A stretch of 64,000 nt of DNA from NCBI RefSeq assembly GCF_022179125.1, contig NZ_BPQG01000032.1, forward strand, positions 1-64,000. Reading direction: 5' to 3'. The notes under the pieces are model-generated. The model made no database searches, was not told where the DNA came from, and was given only the letters and a program-made list of their open reading frames with translations. Shown here piece after piece: positions 11,654-20,367 of the stretch. The stretch's first letter is position 1; each line of letters begins with the position of its first letter. The translations under genes and the position numbers were made by a program. Source of the stretch: Methylobacterium cerastii. Lineage in GTDB: Bacteria; Pseudomonadota; Alphaproteobacteria; Rhizobiales; Beijerinckiaceae.

Positions 11654-12738
11654 GCCGTCTCGCGGCCCGTCCCCTCACGCTCGCGCAGCGCCTCGATCAT
11701 CTCGAGCACCCGCACCGCCTGGCCCGGGATGTCCCACCAGGGGCGGCCCAGCGGCATGCGCGCCGGCACGGCTTCGATGAGGTAGGCGGTCTCGGGCAGG
11801 CTCGGCGCGTCGCGGTCGGCGCCGCCGCCCAGCGGCAGCGCGGCGCGGGTGAGCAGCTTCAGCTTGCGCCCCGCCCCGACGCGGGCGCGGCGGGTGACGC
11901 TGTCGAACCCGTTCCGGGTGATCTCCGCGCCGATCTCGGCGTAGATCAGGCGCGCGGCCCGGATCGCCGGGCGGCAGGCGAGCGGCAGGCCGCCGACGCC
12001 GGCCTCCGAGCGGGCGTAGAGCACGTCCGCGGCAGCCAGCAACCGGGCGACCACGTCGCGCAGGGCATCCGTCGCCGTCGGCTCGGCCAGGAACGCGTCC
12101 GGATCGATGCCGGCCTCTTCGAGCCAGTCGAGGGGCAGGTAGAGGCGGCCCATGCGCGCATCCTCGCCGACGTCGCGGGCGATGTTGGTGAGCTGCATCG
12201 CGACGCCGAGGTCGCAGGCCCGCGCCAAAACGTCGGCGTCGCGCACGCCCATGATCAGCGTCATCGTCGCGCCCACAGAAGCCGCGACCCGGGCGGCGTA
12301 GGCGCAGAGTTCGCCCAAGGTCGCGTAGCGGCGGCCTTCGCAATCCCAGGCGAACCCTTCGATCAGCGCCGCCGGCAGCGCCTGCGGGATCGCGTGGTCG
12401 GCGACGACGTCGGCCAGCGCCCGGTCGGCGGCGTGGTCGGCGGGGTGGCCGGCATGGATGCGCGCGAGCCGCGCGTCGAGGCGGAGCACCGCCCCGGGCG
12501 CGGCGCCGGATTCCGCCTCGTCGACGAGGTCGTCCGACATCCGGCAGAAGGCGTAGAGCCCGTAGGCCGCGCGCCGGACGCTCGGCGGCAGCAGATGCGA
12601 GGCGGCGTAGAAGCTGCGCGACCCCGTGCGGATCGCGGCGCGGCAGGCGGCGTGGTCGGCCTCCGACGCGTGCGACGAGGCCGGGCGCAGGGCGGCCAGG
12701 AACTCGGCCGGAAGCGACTCAGGCGAAGACGCGCGCAT
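11650..12738 (-). CDS. crtB: Phytoene synthase
   Basis: 362 residues; condenses two geranylgeranyl diphosphates to phytoene, the first carotenoid-specific step. Both Asp-rich Mg-diphosphate motifs are present: DDLVDE (residues 69-74) and NIARDVGEDARMGRLYLP around residue 190. The flanking RSFYAASHLLP block is also typical. The start overlaps the end of crtI by 20 nt, so the two are translationally linked. The stop overlaps the ATG of a tiny membrane-protein gene. A typical squalene/phytoene synthase length with a slightly long N-terminus. Confidence 0.95.
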   Translation of the reverse strand: MRASSPESLPAEFLAALRPASSHASEADHAACRAAIRTGSRSFYAASHLLPPSVRRAAYGLYAFCRMSDDLVDEAESGAAPGAVLRLDARLARIHAGHPADHAADRALADVVADHAIPQALPAALIEGFAWDCEGRRYATLGELCAYAARVAASVGATMTLIMGVRDADVLARACDLGVAMQLTNIARDVGEDARMGRLYLPLDWLEEAGIDPDAFLAEPTATDALRDVVARLLAAADVLYARSEAGVGGLPLACRPAIRAARLIYAEIGAEITRNGFDSVTRRARVGAGRKLKLLTRAALPLGGGADRDAPSLPETAYLIEAVPARMPLGRPWWDIPGQAVRVLEMIEALREREGTGRETA

Positions 12739-14245
12739 CGGGAACCACCGTATCGAGGACGCGGGCCGTGGACAGGACGCCGGGCAGGCCGGCGCCGGGA
12801 TGGGTGCCCGCGCCGACCAGGAACAGGTTGCGCACGTCTTCCGACGCGTTGTGCGGCCGGAACCATGCCGACTGCGTCAGCACCGGCTCGAGTCCGAAAC
12901 CGGAGCCGCGGAAGCTGAGGAAGTCGTCGCAGAAATCCTGCGGCGTCGTCACCTTCGAGGTGACGATCTCGGACGACAGGCCCGGCAGCACCGTCGCCTC
13001 GAGGGAGGCCTCGATGCGCCGTCGGTAGGGTTCGGCGAGCGCGGCCCAATCCTGGCCGCCGGCGAGGTTCGGCACCGGCGAGAGCACGTAGAACGCGTCG
13101 CATCCCGGCGGCGCCAGCATCGGGTCGGTCTCGGTCGGCCTGTGGAGATAGAGCGAGAAGTCGTCGGCGAGGCGCTTCTTGCGGAAGATGTCGTCGATCA
13201 ACGCGCGGTAGCGCGGCCCCATCAGGATGGTGTGGTGGGCGACGTCCGGGTATTTCCGCTTCGTGCCGAAGTACCAGACGAACAGGCCCATGGAGGAATG
13301 GGCGCGCTCGACCTTGCGGTCGGTCCAGCGTCGGCGGGCGGAAGCCGGGAGCAGATTGCGGTAGGTGTGGGCGGAATCGGCGTTGGACACGACGATGTCG
13401 GCGGGAATGGTCTCGCCGTCGGCGAGGCGCACGCCGGTCGCGGCGCCGCCGGCGACGGTGATTTCGGCGACCTCCGCGTTGCAGCGGAGCGAACCACCCT
13501 GCCCCGCGATCAGGCCGATGAGGCCGTCGACGAGGCGACCGGTGCCGCCCATGGCGAAGTGCACGCCCCAGCGCCGCTCGAGGTGGGCGATCAGGCAGTA
13601 GATCGCGCTCGCCCGGAACGGGCTGCCGCCGATCAGTAGCGGGTGGAAGCTGAAGATGGTGCGCAGGCGCTCGTCGCGAATGTACTTGGCCACCACGTCG
13701 TAGACGCTTCGGTGGCCACCGAGCCGCACCAGGTCGGGGGCGATCCGCAGCATGTCGCGGATCTTTCCGAAGGGCACGTGGCCGAGTTCCTCGAAGCCGA
13801 CGCGGAAGATCGCCTCGCTCTGCGTCATGAAGCGCTCGTAGCCGGCGACGTCGGCGGGCGAGAACTTCGCGACCTCCGCCCGCATGGCGGGAAGGTCGCC
13901 GGAATAGTCGAATGTGGCGCCGTCGTCGAAGCGGATGCGGTAATAGGGCCGCATCGGTACCAAGGTGACGTCGTCCTCCATGCGCCGCCCGCACAGCGCC
14001 CAGAGCTCCTCGAACAGGAACGGCGCGGTGACGATGGTCGGGCCGGCGTCGAAGGTGAAGCCGTCCTGCCGGTGGACCCGCGCCCGCCCGCCCGGCTTGT
14101 CGAGGCGTTCGAGCACCGTCACGCGATAACCGCGGGCGCCGAGCCGGATCGCGGCGGCGAGCCCGCCGAAGCCGCTGCCGACGATGACGGCGTGGGGCCG
14201 GCGGTCGGTGCGTGTCAACGTGTCTGACGCATCGAGTGTCAACAT
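12719..14245 (-). CDS. crtI: Phytoene desaturase
   Basis: 508 residues with the N-terminal FAD-binding motif AVIVGSGFGGLAAAIRLGA and the C-terminal NLFLVGAGTHPGAGLPGV signature of CrtI. It desaturates phytoene toward neurosporene or lycopene at the membrane. The predicted ATG (14243-14245) lies inside a perfect PpsR/CrtJ operator. A TTG at codon 10 (14216-14218, giving MTRTDRRPHAVIVG) is an alternative start that would leave a normal CrtI N-terminus. First gene of crtI-crtB-small ORF, facing away from the bchI-D-O unit that ends 59 nt upstream. Confidence 0.95.
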   Translation of the reverse strand: MLTLDASDTLTRTDRRPHAVIVGSGFGGLAAAIRLGARGYRVTVLERLDKPGGRARVHRQDGFTFDAGPTIVTAPFLFEELWALCGRRMEDDVTLVPMRPYYRIRFDDGATFDYSGDLPAMRAEVAKFSPADVAGYERFMTQSEAIFRVGFEELGHVPFGKIRDMLRIAPDLVRLGGHRSVYDVVAKYIRDERLRTIFSFHPLLIGGSPFRASAIYCLIAHLERRWGVHFAMGGTGRLVDGLIGLIAGQGGSLRCNAEVAEITVAGGAATGVRLADGETIPADIVVSNADSAHTYRNLLPASARRRWTDRKVERAHSSMGLFVWYFGTKRKYPDVAHHTILMGPRYRALIDDIFRKKRLADDFSLYLHRPTETDPMLAPPGCDAFYVLSPVPNLAGGQDWAALAEPYRRRIEASLEATVLPGLSSEIVTSKVTTPQDFCDDFLSFRGSGFGLEPVLTQSAWFRPHNASEDVRNLFLVGAGTHPGAGLPGVLSTARVLDTVVPDARVFA

Positions 14246-14254
14246 GATTTGACA
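14237..14254. promoter_or_regulatory. PpsR/CrtJ operator over the crtI start codon
   Basis: TGTCA-ACATGATT-TGACA, a perfect match to the TGT-N12-ACA palindrome bound by PpsR/CrtJ. It covers the predicted crtI ATG (14243-14245) and touches the -10-like CTAGTG. Repression would therefore block initiation of crtIB. A weaker half-site pair (TGTCA at 14213, TGACG at 14225) lies inside the first crtI codons. Confidence 0.85.
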
Positions 14255-14281
14255 CTAGGGGCGAAAGCCGGCCTCAGGCAA
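14253..14281 (-). promoter_or_regulatory. Predicted crtI promoter
   Basis: Read on the minus strand: TTGCCT (14281-14276), a 17-base spacer, CTAGTG (14258-14253), then seven bases to the crtI ATG. The geometry predicts a transcript starting at or next to the ATG, so the crtI message may be leaderless. Only the spacing and the -35-like box support it; the -10 box is a poor match to TATAAT. Confidence 0.4.
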
Positions 14282-14304
14282 GAGCCATTCTGAGGGGCGA
14301 GACT

Positions 14305-15219
14305 TCAGTTCGGTCGCGACTCGGCGAGCAGGCCGATTGCCTCGACCTCTGCGACGATCGCCGCGGCGACGTGCTCGGGCGCCTCCTCGTGGGCGAGGTG
14401 GCCGAGGCCGCGCATCAGCTCGACGCGGGCGTCGGGCAGGCGGTCGCGGACGGCGAAGGCGGTGTCGGGGGCGATCGCCTTGTCGTCGGAGCCGACGACG
14501 AGGAGCGTGCGCACCGCGAGCCGCGGCAGTTCGCGATCGAGGGCGTCGAGGTTCCAGTTTGCCATCATGCCGAGCGCCCCGGCCACGTGGGCGGGCTTCT
14601 GGAACAGGCGGCGGTAGAGGTCGAGGCCGGCCGGATCGAGGCGCGAACCGGTGCCCTGGATCAGCCGCTGCACCGCGGCGCGGTCCGCCGTCCAGGCGAA
14701 GATCTTGGGCGTCATCCGGTTGAGGAACAACATCCGCGCCATGCTCGGGAACAGGATCGACGCGAGGCCCGGGAACGGCTTGAGGGCGCCGTTCAGCGCC
14801 ACCAGCAGCCGAGGCGCGAGCCGCCCATCGAGGCACGTCCGCGCCAGGATCGCAGCGCCCGCCGAATGGCCGACCGCCACCGCCGGATGCACGCCGAGCT
14901 GCGTCGTGAGGTCGGCGAGCGCCGACGCCATGCCGGGAAGCGACAGGCGGCCGGCGGGCAACGGATCGGTGAAGCCGTGGCCGGGCAGGTCCGGCGCGAT
15001 CACGCGGAAGCGACCGGCCAGCGCCGGCATCAGCCCGCGCCAGGAATGCGTCGCCGCACCCGTCCCGTGGACGAGGAGCAGCACGGGGGCGTCGGCCGGT
15101 CCCATCTCCTGCACGTGCCAGCGCAAACCGCAGGCCTCGACGAAGCGGCTCGCGTCACGATGCGGCCAGTCGCGCCCCTCGCGCTCCCAATCCGGGCGGT
15201 CCTCGGACATGTGTGTCAT
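14305..15219 (-). CDS. bchO: Alpha/beta hydrolase BchO
   Basis: 304 residues of an alpha/beta-hydrolase (VLLLVHGTGAATHSWRGL oxyanion region, nucleophile elbow VGHSAGAAI, late catalytic GHLAHEE). Proteins of this family sit with bchI and bchD in purple bacteria and are linked to Mg-chelatase, but their exact reaction is not settled. Start at 15219 (MTHMSEDR) follows GGGGA; an ATG at 15210 is also possible. It lies 28 nt after bchD, the last gene of bchI-D-O. Confidence 0.9.
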   Translation of the reverse strand: MTHMSEDRPDWEREGRDWPHRDASRFVEACGLRWHVQEMGPADAPVLLLVHGTGAATHSWRGLMPALAGRFRVIAPDLPGHGFTDPLPAGRLSLPGMASALADLTTQLGVHPAVAVGHSAGAAILARTCLDGRLAPRLLVALNGALKPFPGLASILFPSMARMLFLNRMTPKIFAWTADRAAVQRLIQGTGSRLDPAGLDLYRRLFQKPAHVAGALGMMANWNLDALDRELPRLAVRTLLVVGSDDKAIAPDTAFAVRDRLPDARVELMRGLGHLAHEEAPEHVAAAIVAEVEAIGLLAESRPN

Positions 15220-15247
15220 CGTTCCCCGAGCTTGCCGACCCGCGCCG

Positions 15248-17026
15248 TCACGCCGCCTCGCCCGCGGCACGTACCGCGGCACTGAGCTTGCGGGCGTCGG
15301 CCTGCGGCAATGGGAGATAGCGGGCGCCCATCGCCTCGGCCAGCGCGCGTGCCGAATCCTGGGGTCGCGGTGCGGTGTCGATGAGGATCGCAGCGTATCC
15401 TGCCGCGCGGAAACGCAGGGCTGCCGCGCGCGCGTCCTCGGAGGCGCGCGGCCGGCCCGGAGTCCCTGTGCGGTCGACGTTGGCGCGCCCATCGGTGAGC
15501 AGCACGACGACCGGGGTGCCGCCGCCGCGGCGGACGGCGAGCGCCACGTCGGCCGCCGCGTCGAGCCCTGCAGCCAGCGGCGTGCCTCCGCCGCCGGGCA
15601 GCCCGGCGAGCCCGCGCTTGGCCCGCACCAGCGACCGCGTCGGCGGCAGCACGAGCTCCGCCGCGCGCCCGCGGAAGGCGACGAGGGCGACCCGGTCGCG
15701 CCGGACGTAGGCCTCGGCCAGCAGCAGTTCCACCGCCCCCTTCGCCTCGGCGAGCCGCTCGAGCGCCGCCGAGCCTGAGGCGTCGACCGCGAAGATCGTG
15801 GTGCTCTCGGTCCGCTGGCGGTAGCGCGTGATCCGGATGTCCTCCGGCCGCACGATGATCGCCCTCGCCTCGCCCGCTCCGGTCTCCGACCGCCGGAGGG
15901 CCTGCCAGGGGGCGGCGGCCCGCAGGGTCGCCAGCAGGCTGAGGCGCCCGCGACGCGGATCGCCGGCGCGCGCGCCGATCGGCCGGCCCTGCCGCGCAGC
16001 CGCGGCGGCGGCTCCCGCCTTTCCCACTTTGCCGCCGCGCGCCGGCGCCTGGCCGGCGGCGAGAGCCGCGAGCAGGCCGGGTGGGATCGCCGCGAGCGCC
16101 GCTGCGAGCACGACGTCGTCGAGGCTCGGCGGTTCGGCCTGCTGCCGCTCCGAGGCCGCCTCGTCCGCGGACGCGTCGGGCGGCCGCTCGTCCTCGGGGG
16201 ATGCCTGTGGTGGCGGTGGCTCGGCGTCGTCGCCGGGCTGCTCGGGAGCGGGCATCCGCGTCGCCCGCGGCCCAAGCACGAAGCGCGCCGCCTCGGCGAG
16301 ATCGGGTTCCGCCAACATGCTCCGTCCGTCGCAGGCGGCGATCAGCCGGGCGATCCGCACGGCGAGCAACGGCCCGCGTAGCGACGCCACGCCGAGAGCC
16401 TCGGCGGCGGCGCAGAGCGTGGCCACGGCTTCGGAGGCGTCGTCCGGTTCCATCGCTCGGTCGGGCGTGCGTCGAGCCGGGTCGGACGCGGTCGCGCCGT
16501 CGATGTCCCGCAGCGCGAGGTCCCGGAGATCCACGTCGAAGGCGAGGCGTTCGGTGAGCGCGACGGGCGGTGCCTCGTCGTCGAGTCCCTCGTCGAGCAG
16601 CACCAGCCCGAACCGTGCCGCCCGCGTCTCGAAGAACCCGTCGCGGGCGACCGCGACCGTGCCCGTGTCGAGGGCGGCCGCAAGGCGCGCCGCCGTGCCG
16701 GGCGACAGCCGTTCGGCCATCGGCACGACGACGAGGCCGCCATCGGCCTCGGCGAGCAGTCCCGCCTGCGCCACCGGCCGCCCGGCCGACAGGGTCGCGG
16801 CGAGGTCGAGGCCGCCGAGCAGGCGGTCGTCGCCGATCCCGGGCGGGCAGCGGCGAACGGGAGTGCCGGTTGCAAGCCGGTCGGTCAGGTGCCGGAGCCA
16901 GGCGTCGCGCACCGGGCCGGCCCCGGCGCGCAGGCGGATGCCGACGCAGGCCTGCGGGTCGGCGGCGAGCAGCGCCGCGACCCGGATCGCGTCGGCCCAG
17001 CGCCCCGCGCCGGGCTCAGGGGTCAC
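15248..17026 (-). CDS. bchD: Magnesium chelatase subunit D
   Basis: 592 residues; with BchI it forms the AAA+ motor that drives BchH to insert Mg into protoporphyrin IX. The N-terminal third is a degenerate AAA+ domain lacking a clear Walker A. A Pro- and acid-rich linker follows (about 260-300), then a C-terminal von Willebrand A domain. Its metal-site motif DASGS lies near residue 414 and LLTDGRANVDRTG later. The ATG overlaps the bchI stop (ATGA). Confidence 0.95.
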   Translation of the reverse strand: MTPEPGAGRWADAIRVAALLAADPQACVGIRLRAGAGPVRDAWLRHLTDRLATGTPVRRCPPGIGDDRLLGGLDLAATLSAGRPVAQAGLLAEADGGLVVVPMAERLSPGTAARLAAALDTGTVAVARDGFFETRAARFGLVLLDEGLDDEAPPVALTERLAFDVDLRDLALRDIDGATASDPARRTPDRAMEPDDASEAVATLCAAAEALGVASLRGPLLAVRIARLIAACDGRSMLAEPDLAEAARFVLGPRATRMPAPEQPGDDAEPPPPQASPEDERPPDASADEAASERQQAEPPSLDDVVLAAALAAIPPGLLAALAAGQAPARGGKVGKAGAAAAAARQGRPIGARAGDPRRGRLSLLATLRAAAPWQALRRSETGAGEARAIIVRPEDIRITRYRQRTESTTIFAVDASGSAALERLAEAKGAVELLLAEAYVRRDRVALVAFRGRAAELVLPPTRSLVRAKRGLAGLPGGGGTPLAAGLDAAADVALAVRRGGGTPVVVLLTDGRANVDRTGTPGRPRASEDARAAALRFRAAGYAAILIDTAPRPQDSARALAEAMGARYLPLPQADARKLSAAVRAAGEAA

Positions 17027-18078
17027 GCCAGGACCTCGGCGACGGCACGCGCCACGCGGGCGGTGGAGCCGGCCTCGTCGAGCGGGTTGCGGCGCAGGCG
17101 ATGGCGGAGCGCCGCCGGCGCGATCCGGCGGACGTGATCGATGGTCACGTCGTGCGTGCCGTCGAGCGCGGCGAGCGCGCGGGCGGTGCGCATCAGAGTC
17201 AGCTCGCCGCGCAACCCGTCGGTGCCGAGCGCGAGGCAGAGTCGCGCGCAGGCCTCCAGCACCGCGTCGGGGATCGTCACGGCCGGAAGCCGCTCGCGCG
17301 CGAGGGTGATCTGCTTGGCCTGCGCCCGCTCCGCCTTGCTGTACGTGGCGCAGAACGCGGCCGGGTCGCGCTCGTAGGCGTCGCGGCGGCGGACCACGTC
17401 GATGCGGGTCGCGATGTCCGTCGGCGTCGCCACCTCGACGGCGAGGCCGAACCGGTCGAGGAGTTGGGGCCGCAGCTCCCCCTCCTCAGGGTTGCCGGAG
17501 CCGACGAGCACGAAGCGCGCCGGGTGGCGGATCGACAGGCCCTCGCGTTCGACGGTGTTGACCCCGCTCGCGGCCACGTCGAGCAGCAGGTCGACGAGGT
17601 GGTCCTCCAGCAGGTTGACCTCGTCGATGTAGAGGAAGCCGCGGTTGGCCCGCGCCAGCAACCCTGGCTCGAACGCCTTCTCGCCGAGCGCCAGCGCACG
17701 CTGCAGGTCGAGCGCGCCGACGACGCGGTCCTCCGTCGCCCCGAGCGGCAAATCGACCACCGGCACCGGCACGAGGGCGCTCTTCCGCTCAAGCTTTCCC
17801 GCGCAATGCGGGCACGCCTCGGCGGGCGCTGCCGGGTCGCAGGCATAGGGACAGCCGACGACGGCCCGCATCCGCGGCAGCAGCCCGGCCAGCGCCCGGA
17901 TCGCGGTGGACTTTCCGGTCCCGCGGTCGCCGAACACCAGCACGCCCCCCACCGACGGGTCGACGGCCGCGATCAGCAGCGCCTGACGCATCTCGTCCTG
18001 GGCGACGATCGCGGTGAAGGGGAAGGTGGTCACGCGTTCGGGACTCGACGATTCGAGGGTGTGGTCACGCCGATTCAT
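17023..18078 (-). CDS. bchI: Magnesium chelatase ATPase subunit I
   Basis: 351 residues from the ATG at 18078 (MNRRDHTLESS); the open frame upstream of it looks untranslated. AAA+ ATPase of Mg-chelatase: Walker A GDRGTGKST (residues 50-58), Walker B FLYIDEVNLLEDH near 155, sensor region VGSGNPEEGELRPQLLDRFG. The insert with CPYACDPAAP...CPHC (four Cys in two pairs) is found in many purple-bacterial BchI. First gene of bchI-D-O; 191 nt separate it from hemA. Confidence 0.96.
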   Translation of the reverse strand: MNRRDHTLESSSPERVTTFPFTAIVAQDEMRQALLIAAVDPSVGGVLVFGDRGTGKSTAIRALAGLLPRMRAVVGCPYACDPAAPAEACPHCAGKLERKSALVPVPVVDLPLGATEDRVVGALDLQRALALGEKAFEPGLLARANRGFLYIDEVNLLEDHLVDLLLDVAASGVNTVEREGLSIRHPARFVLVGSGNPEEGELRPQLLDRFGLAVEVATPTDIATRIDVVRRRDAYERDPAAFCATYSKAERAQAKQITLARERLPAVTIPDAVLEACARLCLALGTDGLRGELTLMRTARALAALDGTHDVTIDHVRRIAPAALRHRLRRNPLDEAGSTARVARAVAEVLA

Positions 18079-18203
18079 CACCCGGGAGGGCGGAGGCCGG
18101 CGGTGCGATCGAGAATGGCACCCAAGCCTTCGAAACGCACGGGGCGTTCCCATTTGACGCTGCGGGCCGCCGCATCCCCACACCGCTTAAGTCAGTCGCG
18201 GGT

Positions 18204-18224
18204 CCCCTCCCCATGGGAGAGGGG
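18204..18224. repeat. Near-perfect palindrome in the bchI-hemA gap
   Basis: CCCCTC-CCCATGGGA-GAGGGG lies 46 nt past the hemA stop, between hemA and bchI on the minus strand. The stem is strong but no T-run follows in either direction. It may be a weak terminator or RNA-stabilising hairpin for hemA, or a copy of a dispersed intergenic repeat. A genome-wide count would decide. The rest of 18079-18269 shows no gene and no TGT-N12-ACA site. Confidence 0.4.
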
Positions 18225-18269
18225 CCGCCCGGAGCTTTCAACGCGCCATCCGGTGCCCGAGCGCGTCCC

Positions 18270-19487
18270 CTACTCCGCCGCCACCCGCTCCAGCCCGATC
18301 CGGCCCCAGATCACGGCCAGCGCTTCGACCAAGTGGTCGATGTCGGCGTCCGTGTGCAGCGGAGACGGGGTGATGCGCAGGCGCTCGGTGCCGCGGGCGA
18401 CGGTCGGGTAGTTGATCGGCTGCACGTAGATTCCGAACTCGTCCAGCAGGGTGTCGGAGATCGCCTTGCACAGCACCGGGTCGCAGACCATCACCGGGAC
18501 GATGTGGCTGTCGTTCGGCAGGTAGGGGATGCCGGCCGCGTCCAGGCGCTCGCGCACCCGCTGCACCCGCTCCTGGTGGCGGGCGCGCTCGACGCCGCTC
18601 TGCTTGAGGTGGCGGATGCTGGCGGCCGCGCCCGCCGCCACCGCCGGCGGCAGCGAAGTGGTGAAGATGAAGCCCGAGGCGAAGCTGCGGACGAAGTCGC
18701 ACAGCTTCTCGCTCGCGGTGATGTAGCCGCCATGGACCGCAAAGGCCTTGCCCAGCGTCCCCTCGATTACGTCGAGGCGGTGGGCCAGCCCCATGCGCTC
18801 CGACATGCCGCCGCCGCGCGCGCCGTAGAGGCCGACGGCGTGGACCTCGTCGAGGTAGGTGAGCGCACCGTGCGCCTCGGCCACGTCGCAGATCTCGTCG
18901 ATCGGGGCGATGTCGCCGTCCATCGAGTAGACCGATTCGAAGGCCACGAGCTTGGGCTTGCCCGGCTCGATCATCCGCAGCTTGCGGTCGAGGTCCTCCG
19001 GGTCGTTGTGGCGGAAGATCTGGCGCTCGGCGCGGCTCGCGCGGATGCCCTCGATCATCGAGGCGTGGTTCTCGGAATCGGAAAGGATCACGCAACCGGG
19101 CAGCTTCGCACCGAGCGTGCCAAGCGCCGCCCAGTTCGAGACGTAGCCGGAGGTGAACAGCAGGGCCGCCTCCTTGCCGTGGAGGTCGGCGAGCTCGCGC
19201 TCCAGCAGCACGTGGTAATGGTTGGTACCGGAGATGTTACGGGTGCCTCCGGCGCCCGCGCCGCAGCGGTCGAGCGCTTCGTGCATGGCCGCGAGCACGT
19301 CCGGGTGCTGGCCCATGCCGAGGTAGTCGTTCGAGCACCAGACCGTGACGGGCTTCTCGCCCTCCGGGCTGTGGTGGGTCGCGTGCGGGAAGCGCCCGTT
19401 CTGACGTTCGAGATCGGTGAAGACGCGGTAGCGGCCTTCCCGGTGCAGGTTCTGAAGCTCGGCGCCGAAGAACGCTTCATAATCCAT
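18270..19487 (-). CDS. hemA: 5-Aminolevulinate synthase
   Basis: 405 residues; PLP enzyme that joins glycine and succinyl-CoA to 5-aminolevulinate (C4 route), the entry to all tetrapyrroles. Family blocks: [50 protein letters not shown], and the PLP-lysine segment [14 protein letters not shown]. Located 45 nt after puhE in the puhC-orf-acsF-puhE-hemA unit, an arrangement also known in other aerobic phototrophs. Expression is thus tied to photosynthesis. Whether a second hemA exists elsewhere cannot be seen. Confidence 0.96.
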   Translation of the reverse strand: MDYEAFFGAELQNLHREGRYRVFTDLERQNGRFPHATHHSPEGEKPVTVWCSNDYLGMGQHPDVLAAMHEALDRCGAGAGGTRNISGTNHYHVLLERELADLHGKEAALLFTSGYVSNWAALGTLGAKLPGCVILSDSENHASMIEGIRASRAERQIFRHNDPEDLDRKLRMIEPGKPKLVAFESVYSMDGDIAPIDEICDVAEAHGALTYLDEVHAVGLYGARGGGMSERMGLAHRLDVIEGTLGKAFAVHGGYITASEKLCDFVRSFASGFIFTTSLPPAVAAGAAASIRHLKQSGVERARHQERVQRVRERLDAAGIPYLPNDSHIVPVMVCDPVLCKAISDTLLDEFGIYVQPINYPTVARGTERLRITPSPLHTDADIDHLVEALAVIWGRIGLERVAAE

Positions 19488-19532
19488 CGCTCGTCTCCCC
19501 GTCCTCGTTACGATCGCGCGGGTTCTCCCGCG

Positions 19533-20357
19533 TCAGGCCGCGTCACGCCGGCCCGGCTCGGCCGGCACCGGTGTCGTCACGGTCGCGGCGGAGGCCGCGA
19601 CCTTCGGCGGTAGGCTCCAGTTCCACAGGGCGGCCGCGGGCAGCGGCAGCATCAGGAACCAGTGCTCGAGGGTCGCCAGACCCATCAGCGTGGTGAGGAT
19701 GGTGAAGCCGACCATCGCGTGCGGCGTGGTCGGCTCGGCGAGCGCCACCTGCCCGAGGAGCACGACGACCACGGTGGCGACGCTGACCGACACCGGGAAC
19801 AGCAGGTTCATCGGCCGCTTCGTCAGGTAGCAGCCAAGATAGGACAGGTGATCGGGCAGGAACTCGGTGTTGAGGTTGCGCACCCCGAGGAACAGGTTCA
19901 GCCGGGCGCTGAGGTTCATTCCCCACAGGACGCAGTAGGTCCACAGGGCGAATTTCTGCGGCGCGTTCCAGGTGAGCGCGAGGATCGCCAGCGCGCCGAG
20001 CACGATGGCGAGCTCGTGCCACAGGCTCGTGGCCAACGCCGCCCGGAACTTCTCGAATCCGCGGGCGCCCGGCCGGCACGCCTCGGGGCGCGGGCCGGTG
20101 ACGAAGCCCATGTAGTAGCTCATCTCCTGCCAGCCCCAGACCAGCAGCGCGCCGGTGAAGGCGGTGTAGGCCCCCCGCTCCGTCGCGTCGCCGGCGCTCG
20201 CGCCGATCGCGTAGAGCGCCGCCAGCAGCACCGCGGTGCCGCCGGCCATGCTCCACGGAAAGGTGCGGCGCGGCAGGTGGTCGAGCAGGATGATCACCCC
20301 GGTGGAGAACCACCAGATCGCCACCGCATAGAGGGCCGGAACCGCGTAGGGCGACAT
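19533..20357 (-). CDS. puhE: Photosynthetic complex assembly protein PuhE
   Basis: 274 residues, seven or so hydrophobic helices with conserved LWHELAI, LGVRNLNTEFLPDHLSYL and KRPMNLLFPVSV blocks (DUF3623 family). PuhE tunes reaction-centre/LH1 assembly and bacteriochlorophyll supply in Rhodobacter; the mechanism is not well known. Ten nt separate it from acsF. The C-terminal ~30 residues are non-membrane and Pro/Ala-rich. Confidence 0.92.
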   Translation of the reverse strand: MSPYAVPALYAVAIWWFSTGVIILLDHLPRRTFPWSMAGGTAVLLAALYAIGASAGDATERGAYTAFTGALLVWGWQEMSYYMGFVTGPRPEACRPGARGFEKFRAALATSLWHELAIVLGALAILALTWNAPQKFALWTYCVLWGMNLSARLNLFLGVRNLNTEFLPDHLSYLGCYLTKRPMNLLFPVSVSVATVVVVLLGQVALAEPTTPHAMVGFTILTTLMGLATLEHWFLMLPLPAAALWNWSLPPKVAASAATVTTPVPAEPGRRDAA

Positions 20358-20367
20358 CGCCGACCCG

